From the NCBI GenBank assembly GCA_016192135.1, contig JACPUR010000001.1:310001-374000 (forward strand): a stretch of 64,000 nt of DNA. The letters are read 5' to 3'. Of this stretch, positions 54,290 to 62,101 are shown piece by piece (within the stretch, counting starts at the first letter, position 1; every line of letters begins with the position of its first letter). Made by a program: the position numbers and the translations under genes. This stretch comes from Candidatus Tectomicrobia bacterium (GTDB taxonomy: Bacteria > UBA8248). The notes beneath the pieces were generated by a model. The model saw only the letters and a program-made list of their open reading frames with translations. It was not told where the DNA came from and did not search any database.

Positions 54290-54643
54290 CTACGCCTGGA
54301 GGAGGAGGGACTTCGGAACGGGATCGGGGATTTGAGGAAGCGCCATCACCGGATTCTGGCTTGGGCGCGGCGCATAGGCTGCATAGGAATCGCGGAACTG
54401 CAGGGATTCGCCGGGGGAGGGAAACAGCATGCATATCCCGAGGGAGCATAGCTTTCCGGTGGTTTCGTGCATCGTGTTGGCGTCGTGTCCGGACGGGTGG
54501 GGCGTGCCCGCGTCATGGACCTCGGAGGAGGCCATGGCGCACATGGGCCGGCCCCCCGCGGCCATGTGAGAGGCCAGCGCGAACGGGCTCCAGAAAATCC
54601 AGAACGCCAGCAGCACAATCGCCGTTACGGTTCGCGTATACAT
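54290..54643 (-). CDS. Exported His/Met/Cys-rich protein of the efflux operon
   Basis: The protein is 117 aa from ATG 54643 with a signal peptide at about 1-25 (cleavage near ALA-SH). The mature part has HMAAGGRPMCAM, several His in SSEVHDAGTPHPSGHDANTM, and CSLGIC. The mix of His, Met and Cys is what periplasmic copper- or silver-binding proteins show. It is first in the minus-strand efflux gene group, about 270 bp upstream of the 47-aa gene. A TTGACG-N16-TACATT element (54652-54679 on this strand) lies so close to the ATG that the message would be nearly leaderless. I know no family match. Confidence 0.6.
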   Translation of the reverse strand: MYTRTVTAIVLLAFWIFWSPFALASHMAAGGRPMCAMASSEVHDAGTPHPSGHDANTMHETTGKLCSLGICMLFPSPGESLQFRDSYAAYAPRPSQNPVMALPQIPDPVPKSLLLQA

Positions 54644-55036
54644 ACCCGCCTAATGTACGCCCTCACGATATGGCGTCAAGCGAAAAGGAATATGGGTCGG
54701 TATCCCTTCTCCCGCTCATGCGCCGGGCATTGGAAGCGTCGTCCCTGCCCGAGACTCTTTGGTTCTTAGTTGCAAATCCAGGGCCAACGAAAGGGCATGG
54801 CCGCGAGACTGAAGGAGGGCAGGCTTTTTCCCGGTCGTCTGGATTTGGATTGAAAGAAAGTGACGGAGGGGAGGGGTCTATCGAAAGATCGGACGAGGCG
54901 GGAACAGACATGGGCCGGCACTGGCGAGACATTTTGCCTCGCGCATATGGCCGGGTCCTGCCCTTGGGCTAGACCCTCACGGGTGCTTCCCAGCCACTGG
55001 TGTTATGCGGGCTGCCCTTGAGCACGGGGGCCTTTC

Positions 55037-55155
55037 TCACTTCGCTGCCACCCTATCGAGTTGCCGGTACTGGATGGCCTCGGCCAGGTGGGCGGGGGCG
55101 ATGCTCGCCTCTCCGGCGAGGTCGGCGATGGTCCGCGCGAGCTTCACGCCCTGGG
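55037..55155 (-). pseudogene. ComM/YifB (Mg-chelatase-like) C-terminal fragment
   Basis: On the minus strand this reads GVKLARTIADLAGEASIAPA followed by HLAEAIQYRQLD and a natural stop after RVAAK. That is the well-known C-terminus of ComM/YifB ATPases. Nothing upstream continues the protein: the frame becomes unrelated sequence within a few codons. So about 35 of some 500 residues remain. Confidence 0.7.
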
Positions 55156-55289
55156 ATGGGAAACCCAGGAATCTGGGGAGCGCCTCAAGGCCTACCGCTG
55201 GGCAAGGGGCCTGACCCAGGAGGAGATGGCCCGGAAGGCCGGGGGGACCCTGGCGAGATGGGAGAGGGGATGGGGAGCCCGCCCCTAGC
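55152..55289 (+). pseudogene. XRE-type helix-turn-helix fragment
   Basis: The plus strand reads GERLKAYRWARGLTQEEMAR, then KAGGTLARWERG and a stop at 55287-55289. This is an XRE/Cro helix-turn-helix from which residues between helices 2 and 3 seem to be missing: relatives have a longer turn between AG and TLARWERG. There is no intact start. It abuts and slightly overlaps the ComM remnant on the other strand. Confidence 0.6.
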
Positions 55290-55480
55290 AGATTTTGAGA
55301 GAGAGGAGATATGAGACAAAAGGCCTCATTCCCTTGGGGGTGACCCTACTCTATTTGGTTACACACTAGCGCTTCGGATTATCGGGTGACTCCAGCTATA
55401 TTACACATTATCAAGCATTTTCCTGCCTTTCTTTTTTGTCGGCTTCGGGTTTTTGTGACTTTGATTCACCAGGCCGGCAT

Positions 55481-55496
55481 TGGAACAGATATTGCC
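55481..55496 (+). promoter_or_regulatory. Sigma-54 promoter of the Cache kinase operon
   Basis: TGGAAC-AGATA-TTGCC: GG 55482-55483 and GC 55494-55495, ten bases apart. The -24 box has one mismatch (A for C) and the -12 box is TTGC. Predicted start is near 55507, just before the first in-frame starts (TTG 55524, ATG 55545). Confidence 0.6.
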
Positions 55497-55544
55497 TGTC
55501 ATTCCTAAGCCAGGGCAAATCAATTGGCTAATGCGGGGGGCGGA

Positions 55545-57404
55545 ATGGTTGTCCGGTCATTGAAAGCGAAACTTTTCGTGGCCGTGGTTCTCCTGGGGGT
55601 ATTGCCATTTTCTTTGAGCGTGGTGGTGGAGGCCTATCTGGCCCATCGGAGGCTCATTGCCGAGACGAGGGAGAGGCTGGCGACGGCTCCTCTGCCGGTT
55701 CTCCGGCGGATGGAGATTCTCCTCTTCGCCCGCTGGAATGATGTGCACCTCCTTTCCCATATGCCGCTCTTTCAGGATTCGGAAGGTGTGGGATATCAAG
55801 CCGCGATTCTGCGGCGCGCGGCGGATCTCCATCAGCCCGATGCCTGGCTGGCGCTGGCCAACGAGAGGGGGCGCATTCTCGCTTCCAGCGATGAAAAATT
55901 TATGGACACTGATGCAAGCGAATCCCGCTGGTTTCGAGAGGCGGGTAAGATATCCTTCCGCGATTGGAGGGAAGCCGCCCGTTCCATGTACATCAGCGAG
56001 CCTTATGTTCCCCCCTCCGGCGACGGGCGGCTGGTGATGTGTTTCAATTCCCCCCTATACGACACAGGGGGGCGCTTCCGAGGGGTGGTCCACAGTGAGA
56101 TTAAGCTGAGCGCTCTGATCCCGTTCCTCTCCAGTCTGCGCATGGGCAAGACTGGGCGGGCGCTGCTCGTCCGGGGAGACGGAAAGATATTGCTCGACGA
56201 CCAGAACCTCCTCCCTCCCATAGCGAGGACCGTCGCTGGCCATCCAGCCTTCGTCCGGGTTCTCGCGGGAGAGATGCCGGTGGTGCGCGACCGCGATCTC
56301 GATGGCGACGCCGCTCTCGTGAGCGCCTTTCCCATCAGAGGATTCGGGCAGTATCCTGGAGTCAAGTGGTTCGTTCTTGTTTCCCAGAAGGAAAGTGAGA
56401 TATTCGCCCCAGTGAGATCCATGTTTCTCATTCACTCCACGGTGGGTCTTCTGGGGGTAGGTTTCATCTTCCTAGGAGGATTTTTCCTCTTCGACCGAAA
56501 GATCTCGAAGCCGGTGGGCCAGCTCATGGAGCGCGTCCACTCCCTGGAGACGCAGGGACCCATGCCCGAGGAAGACACAATGAACTATTCCGAGGATGAG
56601 ATCGGGCGGCTGGAGCGCGCCTTCAGCGACATGGTCCACAGCCTATCGATAAAGGAAAAGGCCCGGAAGGAACTCCAGGAGCGGCTCGTCCAAAAAGAAA
56701 GGCTGGCCGCCATCGGAGAGATGGTGGCGGGGGTGGCCCATCAAATCAAAAATCCCCTAGCCACCATCAAAGTCGTGTCACAGGCGCTTAGTGAGGAATT
56801 CTCCTCTCATGCTTCTACCCAAGTCGCTCTTTCTCGGATTGACAAAGAGGTCAATCGGCTGAATCGCCTCCTGCGAGCATTCTTTGACTTTGCGGCGCCC
56901 GGGGAGCTCCAAAAGAGCCCGTGCGATCTTCGGGCACTCGTCCAGGAGGCGCTTGCCCAGGTGGAAGAGAAGCGGGTGGAAGCAGGCGTGGAGGTCAAGG
57001 AGAAATACGCTGGTCCATTTCCCCTTCTTTTGTTGGATCCGCAACAGATGCTCCAGGTGTTCATCAATCTTTTCCACAATGCGGTTCAAGCCATGCCGAC
57101 AGGCGGTGTCTTGTCCATCGACGCCGGGGTGGACGGAGAAGGGGAGGGAGCGGCGCGCGGTGTAAGGGTCAGGGTATCCGACAGCGGGATCGGGATTTCG
57201 TCTGAAAATCTGGGCAAAATCTTCCAGCCATTCTTCACCACACGGTCCTCGGGCATCGGGTTGGGGCTTTCCCTCGTTTTCAAGGTTGTCCAGAAGCACG
57301 GGGGCGAGGTGCGCGCCGAAAGTCAGCCGGGGCGGGGAACCACATTCGAGCTTTTCCTTCCCTGCGGGGAGCCGCTTGCCGGTGCAGGAGGCCAGACCCG
57401 ATGA
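55545..57404 (+). CDS. Cache-HAMP sensor histidine kinase
   Basis: The protein is 619 aa from ATG 55545 (a TTG at 55524 is the alternative). TM1 covers about 8-30 and TM2 about 295-317. The ~265-residue periplasmic part between them has the double-Cache pattern (WLALANERGRILASSDEKFM; GKTGRALLVRGDGKILLD). HAMP follows (KISKPVGQLMERV), then the H-box GEMVAGVAHQIKNPLATIK, N-box FINLFHNAVQAM, and G-boxes SDSGIGISSENL and SSGIGLGLSLVFK. The periplasmic sensor suggests detection of a small ligand. Its ATGA overlap with the regulator gene shows tight pairing. Confidence 0.92.
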   Translation: MVVRSLKAKLFVAVVLLGVLPFSLSVVVEAYLAHRRLIAETRERLATAPLPVLRRMEILLFARWNDVHLLSHMPLFQDSEGVGYQAAILRRAADLHQPDAWLALANERGRILASSDEKFMDTDASESRWFREAGKISFRDWREAARSMYISEPYVPPSGDGRLVMCFNSPLYDTGGRFRGVVHSEIKLSALIPFLSSLRMGKTGRALLVRGDGKILLDDQNLLPPIARTVAGHPAFVRVLAGEMPVVRDRDLDGDAALVSAFPIRGFGQYPGVKWFVLVSQKESEIFAPVRSMFLIHSTVGLLGVGFIFLGGFFLFDRKISKPVGQLMERVHSLETQGPMPEEDTMNYSEDEIGRLERAFSDMVHSLSIKEKARKELQERLVQKERLAAIGEMVAGVAHQIKNPLATIKVVSQALSEEFSSHASTQVALSRIDKEVNRLNRLLRAFFDFAAPGELQKSPCDLRALVQEALAQVEEKRVEAGVEVKEKYAGPFPLLLLDPQQMLQVFINLFHNAVQAMPTGGVLSIDAGVDGEGEGAARGVRVRVSDSGIGISSENLGKIFQPFFTTRSSGIGLGLSLVFKVVQKHGGEVRAESQPGRGTTFELFLPCGEPLAGAGGQTR

Positions 57405-58861
57405 AGAATTCATCTTACCCTAGCCGGCGGGAAACGATTGGCGCCACAGAGAGGGGAGAGAGCCCAGGGGCCGTCCGGTTCCCGCGCAGGGTGCTCGTTG
57501 TCGAGGACGATCAAAATTTGCGGGAGAGCCTCCGGGAAGTTCTGGAGAAGATGCAATGCAAGGTGGAGGCGGTGGAGTCGGGGGAGGAGGCTCTCGGGCA
57601 CCTTCGAAGCCAACCAGTGGAGTTGATTCTACTGGACAATCGTCTTCCAGGCAGGAGCGGTATTCAGGTTCTGCGGGAAATCCGGGAGGCGGATGAGGAC
57701 ACCTTGGTCATCATGATGACGGCGTTTCCGGAGATCCGCATGGCGGTCCAGGCCATGAAGGAAGGCGCCTATGATTATATTCATAAGCCCTTTGAGCTGG
57801 AGGAACTTCGCATCCTGGTTGAAAGGGCTTTGGAAACCACGAACTTGAGGAACGAGGTGATCCGTCTGCGTCACATGAGCGGACTCCGGGAGACGGAAAC
57901 CACGCTCTGGGGCGATTGCCCGGCCATGCGCGAGCTTCGAGACCTCATCCAGGTGGTGAGCCAGACGCCCGATACCACTGTGCTCGTCCAGGGAGAGAGC
58001 GGAACGGGAAAGGAACTCGTGGCCAATGCCATCCACACGCTTAGTGAGCGGTGCAAGGGGCCGCTGGTGAAGTTGAACTGTGGCGGAGTCCCCGAAACCC
58101 TCTTGGAATCCGAGCTCTTTGGCCATGAGAAGGGGGCCTTCACCGGCGCCGGGGCGGCCAAAAGAGGGCTCATGGAGCTCGCCGACGGGGGGACTCTTTT
58201 CCTGGATGAGCTGGATAGCATGAGCCTCGGCATCCAGCCGAAGCTGTTACGCGTCCTGGAAGAGCGTGCTTTCAGGCGCGTGGGGGGGATAAGGGAAATT
58301 CCCGTGGACGTCCGAATCGTCGCGGCGACCAACCGGGATCTGAAGGCGATGATCGCGAAAGGCGAGTTCCGGGAAGATCTTTTCTACAGGCTCAACGTGA
58401 TGACCGTCTTTCTTCCTCCCTTGCGCGAGCGGGCAGGGGACATCCTCACGCTCGCCCATCTCTTCTTGGCCCGGCATAGTTCAAAATTGAGAAAAGAAAT
58501 CACCGAGATCAGTCCCGCTGCCCAGCAGATATTGCTTCTTTACCCGTGGCCCGGGAACGTTCGAGAGCTCGCGAACGTGATGGAGCGGGCGGTGATTCTG
58601 ACGCGAGGCTCGAGCATCCTGCCGATGCACTTGCCCATTGAAATGCAGCGTATCGATGCCCTTCCGGAGGCGGCCGGCCTGCCGGCCGATCTTTCCGAGA
58701 CTGATTTATCGCTGGAGGCTTGGGAAGAAGCGCATATCCGCAGGGTCCTCGATCTCTCAGGGCGTAATAAGTCTGAGGCGGCGCGGCGGCTGGGCATCTC
58801 TCGTTCGACTCTCCTTGAAAAGCTGAAAAAAGCGCAGCTCCCAAGTTCTTTCCCTGAATGA
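57401..58861 (+). CDS. NtrC-family sigma-54-dependent response regulator (second copy)
   Basis: The protein is 486 aa and overlaps the kinase gene by four bases. A ~28-residue Ser/Arg-rich extension precedes the receiver (VLVVEDDQNLRESL; phospho-Asp in LILLDNRLPG). The AAA+ domain has GESGTGKE, GAFTGA and TLFLDELDSM, and WPGNVRELANVMERA. The Fis-like HTH is NKSEAARRLGISRSTLLEKLK. All residues for sigma-54 activation are present. The next genes, from 59202, have a good sigma-54 promoter, so this regulator is the natural activator of the selenoprotein island and perhaps of its own promoter at 55481. Confidence 0.93.
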   Translation: MKNSSYPSRRETIGATERGESPGAVRFPRRVLVVEDDQNLRESLREVLEKMQCKVEAVESGEEALGHLRSQPVELILLDNRLPGRSGIQVLREIREADEDTLVIMMTAFPEIRMAVQAMKEGAYDYIHKPFELEELRILVERALETTNLRNEVIRLRHMSGLRETETTLWGDCPAMRELRDLIQVVSQTPDTTVLVQGESGTGKELVANAIHTLSERCKGPLVKLNCGGVPETLLESELFGHEKGAFTGAGAAKRGLMELADGGTLFLDELDSMSLGIQPKLLRVLEERAFRRVGGIREIPVDVRIVAATNRDLKAMIAKGEFREDLFYRLNVMTVFLPPLRERAGDILTLAHLFLARHSSKLRKEITEISPAAQQILLLYPWPGNVRELANVMERAVILTRGSSILPMHLPIEMQRIDALPEAAGLPADLSETDLSLEAWEEAHIRRVLDLSGRNKSEAARRLGISRSTLLEKLKKAQLPSSFPE

Positions 58862-59110
58862 TTTTCAGTCAGGCGCCCGGAAATCGGGCGATCCGCAAAA
58901 CCTCCCTGAAGTGCTTGCTCTCTCCGGCGAATTTCCCTGTCGCTCGTTCATGCTGTACGGAATTCGGCCAATCCTTCGGGAAGCGGGCCTCCCTCCCTGT
59001 GCGCCTTCGCCCGCCAGACGGCGGCCGGGCCCACTTACGAACCGCGTCAAATTCAGGGAAAAAGGCCTAAAAGAGCCTTTGGTCGTAAATTCTTTCCCCA
59101 CCCCGCCCCC
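58862..59110 (+). promoter_or_regulatory. Leader region with candidate enhancer dyad
   Basis: No gene is seen between the regulator and the sigma-54 promoter. A widely spaced dyad, TTACGA (59035-59040) and TCGTAA (59083-59088), lies 70-25 bases before the -24 box and could be enhancer half-sites. Between them AAAGGC/GCCTTT (59061-59066/59075-59080) forms a short hairpin that may also weakly terminate the regulator transcript. Confidence 0.35.
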
Positions 59111-59126
59111 CGGCACCTCCCTTGCT
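59111..59126 (+). promoter_or_regulatory. Sigma-54 promoter of the selenoprotein/cytochrome island
   Basis: CGGCAC-CTCCC-TTGCT matches TGGCAC-N5-TTGCW at all but the first base, with GG (59112-59113) and GC (59124-59125) exactly ten bases apart. Transcription should begin near 59137, 65 bases before ATG 59202. It is the best -24/-12 element in the window and directly follows the gene of a sigma-54 activator. Confidence 0.75.
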
Positions 59127-59201
59127 CTTCCATGCGTAACTGAATCCGGGGTGCGCCCCCGTATGGATCGGCGCGGCCGGCAGGTCTGAAGAGGAGGCTC
59201 G

Positions 59202-59780
59202 ATGATGAGGTATGGAAAGGTGTGGTTTTTGGCTTTGCTGCTCGGGGGGAGCCTGCTTCTGGCGCCTCCCGGAAGTCAGGCGGGCGGCCTCGACGCGGTC
59301 AAGGTAGGGGCGCCCGCTCCCGATTTCACGCTGCGCGATTGGAGCAGCGCCCAAAAGGAGCACACCCTGAGCGAGCTCAAGGGGGAAAAAGTGGTGGTGC
59401 TCCACTTCGGGAGCTCGAGCGACTGGGGCTATGTGAAGCAGATCGGCCCCATGAACGAGCTTTACAAGAAGTTCCGCGGGAAAGGGGTCGCCTTCTACAC
59501 GATTTACGGCCCTGAAACGGACGGAAAATGGCAGCCCAAGACGGACTTCGACCGGCTCGAACGGGCGAGAGGCCTCCGTTTCGCCTACGGCCTGCAAACG
59601 CATGGGCGCATGCTCGTCCCTGTCCTGGCCGACGAACTCGACAACCGGACTTTCAAGGCCTACGGGGAGACGCCCAACAGCGTGATCATCATCGACAAGG
59701 AGGGGAAGATCGTCTCCAAGATGGCCAATGCGGATGTGAAGGCGGTCGAGAAAGCCCTCAAAAATCTGGTCAGTGAGTAG
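59202..59780 (+). CDS. Exported thioredoxin-fold (redoxin) protein without active-site Cys
   Basis: The protein is 192 aa from ATG 59202 behind GAGGAGG. Its signal peptide ends near residue 28. The fold is AhpC/TSA-redoxin like (GAPAPDFTLRDWSS; VVVLHFGSSSDWGYVKQIGP; a cis-Pro-like loop ETPNSVIIIDKEGKI). At the site where such proteins have Cys or Sec it reads GSSSDW. The neighbour's GSST-U aligns here, so Asp takes the place of Sec. It is probably not a thiol enzyme itself; it may bind a ligand or partner the Sec protein. It is the first gene after the sigma-54 promoter. Confidence 0.85.
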   Translation: MMRYGKVWFLALLLGGSLLLAPPGSQAGGLDAVKVGAPAPDFTLRDWSSAQKEHTLSELKGEKVVVLHFGSSSDWGYVKQIGPMNELYKKFRGKGVAFYTIYGPETDGKWQPKTDFDRLERARGLRFAYGLQTHGRMLVPVLADELDNRTFKAYGETPNSVIIIDKEGKIVSKMANADVKAVEKALKNLVSE

Positions 59781-59792
59781 GGAGGAGAAGGC

Positions 59793-60398
59793 ATGTCTAA
59801 GTTAACGCGGTTCGGTCTGGGCCTCGCCGCTCTCGGCCTTCTGGGCTGGGCGGTTCCGGGGCACGCGTACACCCGGGAGGAGCTGGCGAAGTACGAAGAA
59901 AAGGCCATGATGGCGCCCGAGTGGACCCTTCAAGGCATGGACGGCAAGACATATAGCCTCAAGGACTACCGGGGCAAAGAGTACGTCGCCATCCAGACCG
60001 GGAGCTCCACCTGAACGATGTACAACGCGCAGTGGTCTGCTGCGCAGAAGCTCATCAAGAAGTGGGACGGGCGCTTCAGCAAGCTCCCTCTCAAGATCTT
60101 CACCCTGTACAACCAGGAAGCCCACCTCGACTGGCAGGCGAAGACCCTCGATGAGCGCACCGAGCGCGCCAAATGGCACGGCAAGCTCTGCGCCCTGACC
60201 ACGAGCCAGGAGCAGATCGAGTCGGTCGTCGTGGACAACCCCGACAATAAGACCAACATCGCCTACGGCCAGAATCCCAACGGCATCACGATCATCGATC
60301 CGGACGGGAAGATCATTTATTACCGCGACTGGTTCCGCTACGGCGAAGTGGACAAGTTCTTCGAGGATCTCTTCAAGAAGAAGACGGCGAGTCAGTAA
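59793..60398 (+). CDS. Selenoprotein: exported deiodinase-like/redoxin-fold protein (Sec at in-frame TGA 60012)
   Basis: Read through TGA 60012-60014 as selenocysteine, this is a 201-aa protein (Sec at residue 74). Start ATG 59793 has a perfect GGAGGAGAAGG. Signal peptide about 1-25. Before the TGA lies TYSLKDYRGKEYVAIQTGSS; just after it the same frame continues MYNAQWSAAQKLIKKW and keeps the thioredoxin fold to a proper end (PNGITIIDPDGKIIYYRDW). The motif GSST-U recalls the GSxTU of iodothyronine-deiodinase-like proteins. The ATG two codons after the TGA has no ribosome site. A GGUCU-looped hairpin at 60027 supports recoding. The reaction is unknown. Confidence 0.82.
60027..60045 (+). promoter_or_regulatory. 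bSECIS element of the deiodinase-like selenoprotein
   Basis: GCGCAG (60027-60032) pairs with CTGCGC (60040-60045); the apical loop is TGGTCTG. The loop has the GGUCU core known from the E. coli fdhF SECIS. 19 bases separate the TGA from this GGUCU, against 18 in fdhF by my count. This is strong sequence-level support for selenocysteine insertion by SelB. Confidence 0.8.
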
Positions 60399-60495
60399 TT
60401 GATGTCAGAACCCTTCACCCGGGTTGTTCACGCGCCCGGGTCGAAAGGACATAAACCCGCTCTTGGCTTTCACCGAGGGCATGAGGTGCCGGGCG

Positions 60496-61536
60496 ATGAG
60501 ACAAATCTTTCGGATGTTGAGCGGTGTTTGGATATTGGCGCTGGCGCTCGGTCCCGCCGGCGCGGCGGCGGCGGAGAAAATCCCTCTCGCCTACAAGGGC
60601 CAATCGGCCGCTCTCAGCTACCAGATCGACGTGAAGTCCCACCACGTGGTTTTCGACCATGGCGGGGGCGGCTGGCGCGGAAAAACCCCCGAGCGCTCCC
60701 ATCACGAGATCCTGAACTTCGATCTCAAGTCGCAGAAGAACCCGGGCGGAGTGTTGAGCCAGATCAGCACCTTCACCGGCGTCAACGGCAAGGGTTCAAA
60801 GCTTTGGGGGAAAGAAGGCGATGTGCCCGTCCTCTGGCTCAAGCGCGAACAGATCGTCGGCAGCAGCCAGCTCATGGACATGGACGCCCTGGGGAAGGTG
60901 GTGAAGGCCACCGGCGCCCCCCATTTCATGTCGCCGGGCTATAAGCAGAAGCCCGACCCGGATGGGCCCCCGATGGACCTGTACCGGGTCCTGACGATGA
61001 TTTTCCCGCAGTTTCCGGCTAAGGCCGTCGGCGTGGGCGACTCCTGGGTGGTGCGGGACAGGTTCATCGTCGGTCCCGCCGAGGACAAGGCCGACGCGAA
61101 TATCCAGCAGCGGAGCCACAAGCTTGAGGCCAAGATCCGGCGTGACTTCCGCCTCACCTTCAAGGGATTCGAGGAGCAGAAGGGTTACCGGGTGGCGCGG
61201 ATCGCGTTCGAGGGCAAATTCGGCACCGACATCAAGGGAATCGAGCCGAACAACGGCCACTACATCACCGCCACGGGCACGGCGGCGGGGGAGTTCCTGT
61301 TCGCCCCGGAGCAGGGCCTGCTGGTCGGGGCCGACTTCAAAAGCAAGTTCGACTTCAGCTACGCCACCGACGGTGTGCTCGTCGGGTACTACCTCACGCC
61401 CAAGGAGCGGATCAGCCTCCTTCTCGAGGACCGGACGACCCCGCCCATCCCTTGGCGCGCGGAGCAGCAGGTCCGGTTGGAATTGAAAAAGCAGACGGCG
61501 GGTATCGATCCGTCCGTGAAGAGAGCGTCCCGCTAG
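60496..61536 (+). CDS. Exported protein of unknown function
   Basis: The protein is 346 aa from ATG 60496 (an in-frame ATG at 60481 is equally possible). A signal peptide ends near AAA-EK. The mature protein is beta-rich, with segments such as LSYQIDVKSHHVVFDHGGGG, GVGDSWVVRDRFIVGP, AKIRRDFRLTFKGFEEQKGY and ITATGTAAGEFLFAPEQGLL. It has no Cys in the mature part and no haem motif. The ending TAGEFL/LVGADFKSKFDFSY pattern resembles bacterial surface or periplasmic beta-sandwich proteins (DUF6263-like). Its place between redox proteins suggests a binding partner or substrate scaffold. A weak hairpin (60417-60441) precedes it. Confidence 0.75.
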   Translation: MRQIFRMLSGVWILALALGPAGAAAAEKIPLAYKGQSAALSYQIDVKSHHVVFDHGGGGWRGKTPERSHHEILNFDLKSQKNPGGVLSQISTFTGVNGKGSKLWGKEGDVPVLWLKREQIVGSSQLMDMDALGKVVKATGAPHFMSPGYKQKPDPDGPPMDLYRVLTMIFPQFPAKAVGVGDSWVVRDRFIVGPAEDKADANIQQRSHKLEAKIRRDFRLTFKGFEEQKGYRVARIAFEGKFGTDIKGIEPNNGHYITATGTAAGEFLFAPEQGLLVGADFKSKFDFSYATDGVLVGYYLTPKERISLLLEDRTTPPIPWRAEQQVRLELKKQTAGIDPSVKRASR

Positions 61537-61563
61537 GGCCTTGGCGTGAAGGGGAGAAGAAGG

Positions 61564-62085
61564 ATGTGGAGCCGGCTTGTTAGGAAAGCGGCCGCCGTCG
61601 CGGGATCGGCCCTCCTGATGGTTCTTGCGGCCACGGGAACCCAGGCGGCAGGTGTGGGCGAGCCGGCTCCCTCCTTCACCCTCCTCGACGCAGTTTCGAA
61701 GCGGGAAATCCGGCTCCACGAGTTCCGGGGACGTACCGTGGTGATGTGGGTGTGGGACACGGTTTGCCCCCTCTGCCTGGACGAAGGCAAAGCCATTGAC
61801 CAGTTTATCGCCGGGCGCCCGGACCTCGCGGGACTCCTCGTCATCGAGCGGGGCGACGAGATGGATCTCGAAATCGAGGGGCAGATCTACCAGCCCCGGA
61901 TGCATCTCCTGGTGGACAAGAAGGCGGCGGTCGAGAAGAGCTACGGCCTCACCCGGCTGCCCGTGCTTATCATCGTGGATCGGACCGGGCGAGTTCGATA
62001 CCGGGGATCGTACGACGGGAATTGCCGGCTGGCGGAGCACATTGCCCGCATCGAGGCCGCAACGGTTTTACGTGGCTGCCTGTGA
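61564..62085 (+). CDS. Exported TlpA-like thiol oxidoreductase with CPLC site
   Basis: The protein is 173 aa from ATG 61564, which has GGAGAAGAAGG in front (GTG 61546 would add six codons). A signal peptide ends near TQA-AG. The TlpA/AhpC-like domain begins GEPAPSFTLLDAVSKREI, and the redox site is MWVWDTVCPLCLDEG with CPLC. The cis-Pro loop is GLTRLPVLIIVDRTGRVRY. It is a close paralogue of the CPV-U protein at 63165 (same WxWD...CP, ERxDE and later blocks), so it serves as its Cys counterpart. It probably handles thiol-disulfide exchange in the periplasm. Confidence 0.85.
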   Translation: MWSRLVRKAAAVAGSALLMVLAATGTQAAGVGEPAPSFTLLDAVSKREIRLHEFRGRTVVMWVWDTVCPLCLDEGKAIDQFIAGRPDLAGLLVIERGDEMDLEIEGQIYQPRMHLLVDKKAAVEKSYGLTRLPVLIIVDRTGRVRYRGSYDGNCRLAEHIARIEAATVLRGCL

Positions 62086-62101
62086 CTTTCAGGAGAAGGA
62101 A

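Larger units (their letters stand above)
54644..55480. other. Non-coding region with gene remnants
   Basis: An 840-bp stretch without an intact gene. An open frame at 54670-54972 (100 codons) lacks a ribosome site and resembles nothing I know. 55037-55289 contains two remnants described separately. The rest is AT-richer than the surroundings, with no clear repeat ends or transposase. Confidence 0.6.

Noticed and set aside
54670-54972. 100-codon open frame beginning MASSEKEYGS
   Set aside because: No ribosome-binding site, no recognisable fold, and an unusually Ser/Gly/Glu-rich sequence; it lies in a region with gene remnants.
59793-60398. Two separate genes (59793-60014 and 60018-60398) split by a stop codon or a point mutation
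   Set aside because: The second part has no ribosome site, starts two codons after the TGA, lacks a signal peptide and is needed to complete the fold. The well-placed GGUCU hairpin makes recoding more likely than mutation or a sequencing error.
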